A stretch of 64,000 bases of DNA, taken from contig NC_135774.1 in the NCBI RefSeq assembly GCF_028453695.1, forward strand, positions 32,116,001 through 32,180,000, read 5' to 3'. Position 1 is the first letter of the stretch. Every line of letters begins with the position of its first letter. The notes beneath the pieces were generated by a model, which ran no database searches, was not told the origin of the DNA, and saw only the letters and a program-made list of their open reading frames with translations. Made by a program: the position numbers and the translations under genes. The DNA is from Augochlora pura. Taxonomy: Eukaryota; Arthropoda; Insecta; Hymenoptera; Halictidae. Below are positions 62,691-64,000 of the stretch, piece by piece.

Positions 62691-62790
62691 NNNNNNNNNN
62701 NNNNNNNNNNNNNNNNNNNNNNNNNNNNNNNNNNNNNNNNNNNNNNNNNNNNNNNNNNNNNNNNNNNNNNNNNNNNNNNNNNNNNNNNNN
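62691..62790. other. Assembly gap (100 N)
   Basis: Exactly 100 undetermined bases follow a long CT microsatellite. The round number suggests a scaffold gap of unknown true size. Frames running through it are artefacts. Confidence 0.98.
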
Positions 62791-62818
62791 GCCGCGGCGC
62801 GACGGTTTCTCCGGGGCG

Positions 62819-62856
62819 AAATAAAATATTTCGCGGGAAATAAAATATTCCGCGGG
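62819..62856. repeat. 19-bp tandem duplication
   Basis: Two adjacent copies of a unit beginning aaataaaatatt and ending cgcggg, differing at one base. They lie just after the gap. Confidence 0.9.
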
Positions 62857-63334
62857 AAATCTTCGGCTCGTAAATAATCGGCGCCGCGGCAATATTTCGC
62901 GAATATCGTTCGCTCGCCTCCGCTCCTTGGCCATTCGTTAAATAACACAGTTGACACCGTTTCTACGGTGATCCGACGTCCGTAAAAAAAATATATATAC
63001 ATATATACACACACGCATATATCGTCCACGCCTATGTAATAATTTCTGCTCTTCACGCGGACCGAACTATTAAAACAAATTTGGACGTCACGTATATTTC
63101 AGGAGCTCGCGCGAAATATTCATGGCAATAAATCTCCCGCGTTTACGTCAACCACACATCGAAGTGCGCGGGGATGATTTACGGGCGAGCCCCATTTTGG
63201 AACACTTCTTTTCGTCGCAACAAAAAAACCGGGTATTTTTCGTATTCGGAAAACATTCGCATTATTTATTTTTCAATCACATTTTCGTCAGACGAAACAA
63301 GCTGTGCTTGTGCTACCCAAGCCGTTGGGCGAAT

Positions 63335-63337
<3 letters not shown>

Positions 63338-63388
<51 letters not shown>
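63338..63388. repeat. (CT)n microsatellite
   Basis: About 25 CT units on the + strand, followed by cgtcttctctgtcg. Confidence 0.95.
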
Positions 63389-63392
<4 letters not shown>

Positions 63393-64000
63393 TCTCTGTC
63401 GTAATCCAAGTGCTGCCGGCTACGTGAAATCCCCATTCGTCCCTCGCGGGGTAAACTATTGTTTCGAGGAGAAGGGAAATGGACGGCGATGCTTGAATGA
63501 CCGTTTAAAAATAATAAATAACAGAGGTTCGAAGAGATATTGTAGTTTGAGAAACGTTTGCTCGGAGTATGTTGTTTGCCATTTTATCGTCGACGGATGT
63601 TAGTTTGGCACGGTGGAAGGCGATAGACGCGATCAAAGAGAAATAGAGAAACAAAGCTGGAACCGTATACGATTTAGGTAGAATAGCCTGGTCGCGGAGT
63701 CGAGCCTGCGATTTCATCTCCGCACGGGCTTTCATGGACCGTGAATATTGAATGAGCGGTGATCAAATATTTTTGACAGCGTACGCTCGCAGCGTCCGGT
63801 AGAACTCTGGCCGACGAACAGCTTCGAGCGAATTCGAGAAATATGGGGCGCGTTTTACAGCAGAAACCCTCTTATCCGAACATTTGTTTTCACAATTGTA
63901 CTCAGCTATCCGTATCCAAACGTTACAATATTCGATCGTTGCGTCGTTTAGATAGATTATCGTCCACGAGAGAACTCGAATCAAATTATTCGATAATGGA

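Larger units (their letters stand above)
42805..64000. other. Upstream region: large 5' intron and/or promoter; no recognisable coding sequence
   Basis: About 21 kb lies upstream of the first recognised exon. An acceptor at the 5' edge of exon A implies at least one non-coding or alternative first exon further upstream, possibly in or beyond this region. Open frames here, such as + 44545-45087 and + 46621-47226 and minus 55542-56324, sit in CpG-rich or repeat-rich DNA without any domain I recognise. No core promoter could be fixed by eye. Confidence 0.6.

Noticed and set aside
62581..63056. Minus strand frames running through the N block
   Set aside because: They include undetermined residues and a (GA)n-derived Arg-Glu run, so they are gap artefacts.

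Overview
This is eukaryotic, insect-type DNA, most likely from a hymenopteran and plausibly a bee. Coding exons are short and separated by kilobase introns. CpG is abundant, simple-sequence repeats are dense ((CT)n, (GA)n, (TA)n, GATC and hexamer tracts), and the one recognisable protein closely resembles what I know of the insect PCBP family. The order-level placement is an inference from overall character, not from a search. I see no bacterial features, CRISPR array, rRNA, tRNA or transposon coding sequence.

The window holds one gene I can support: a minus-strand gene for a triple-KH poly(rC)-binding protein, the insect orthologue of vertebrate PCBP1-4 and Drosophila mushroom-body expressed (mub). 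Transcription runs from high to low coordinates. Exon A (42549-42629 coding; exon probably to 42804) gives the N-terminus and the first strand of KH1. Exon B (33321-33377) gives the KH1 GKKG loop. Exon C (32711-33094) gives the rest of KH1 and all of KH2. Exon D (31420-31542, or 31138-31542 with a second donor) starts the linker, exon E (23385-23481) continues it, and exon F (22953-23232) carries KH3. The message then ends with one of two alternative 3' exons. Exon G (17431-17809) encodes a 125-residue low-complexity tail. Exon H (11145-11229) encodes a 27-residue tail with a vertebrate-PCBP-like ISHETAGMQ motif. All splice phases agree. Predicted proteins are 466 aa (short D + G), 560 aa (long D + G), 368 aa (short D + H) and 462 aa (long D + H).

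Layout: 1-11144 is 3' of the distal stop and probably contains its 3' UTR. It is rich in T and CT on the + strand. 11230-17430 is intron for H-type messages and 3' UTR/flank for G-type messages. 17810-42548 is introns broken by exons B-F. 42805-64000 lies upstream of the first coding exon and holds no recognisable coding sequence. It is probably a large 5' intron and/or promoter region, and it contains a 100-base assembly gap at 62691-62790.

Most interesting observations: a strong hairpin about 63 nt past the donor that chooses between the two terminal exons; two perfect donors for the linker exon; the two phase-matched 3' exons; and a strand polarity of CT/GA tracts that flips near the proximal terminal exon. 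In the sense orientation the introns carry mostly (CU)n and the 3' region carries (GA)n. In a gene for a C-rich-RNA-binding protein this suggests, but does not show, autoregulation. Most other long open frames in the window are stop-poor, CpG-rich or simple-repeat sequence and are not annotated as genes.
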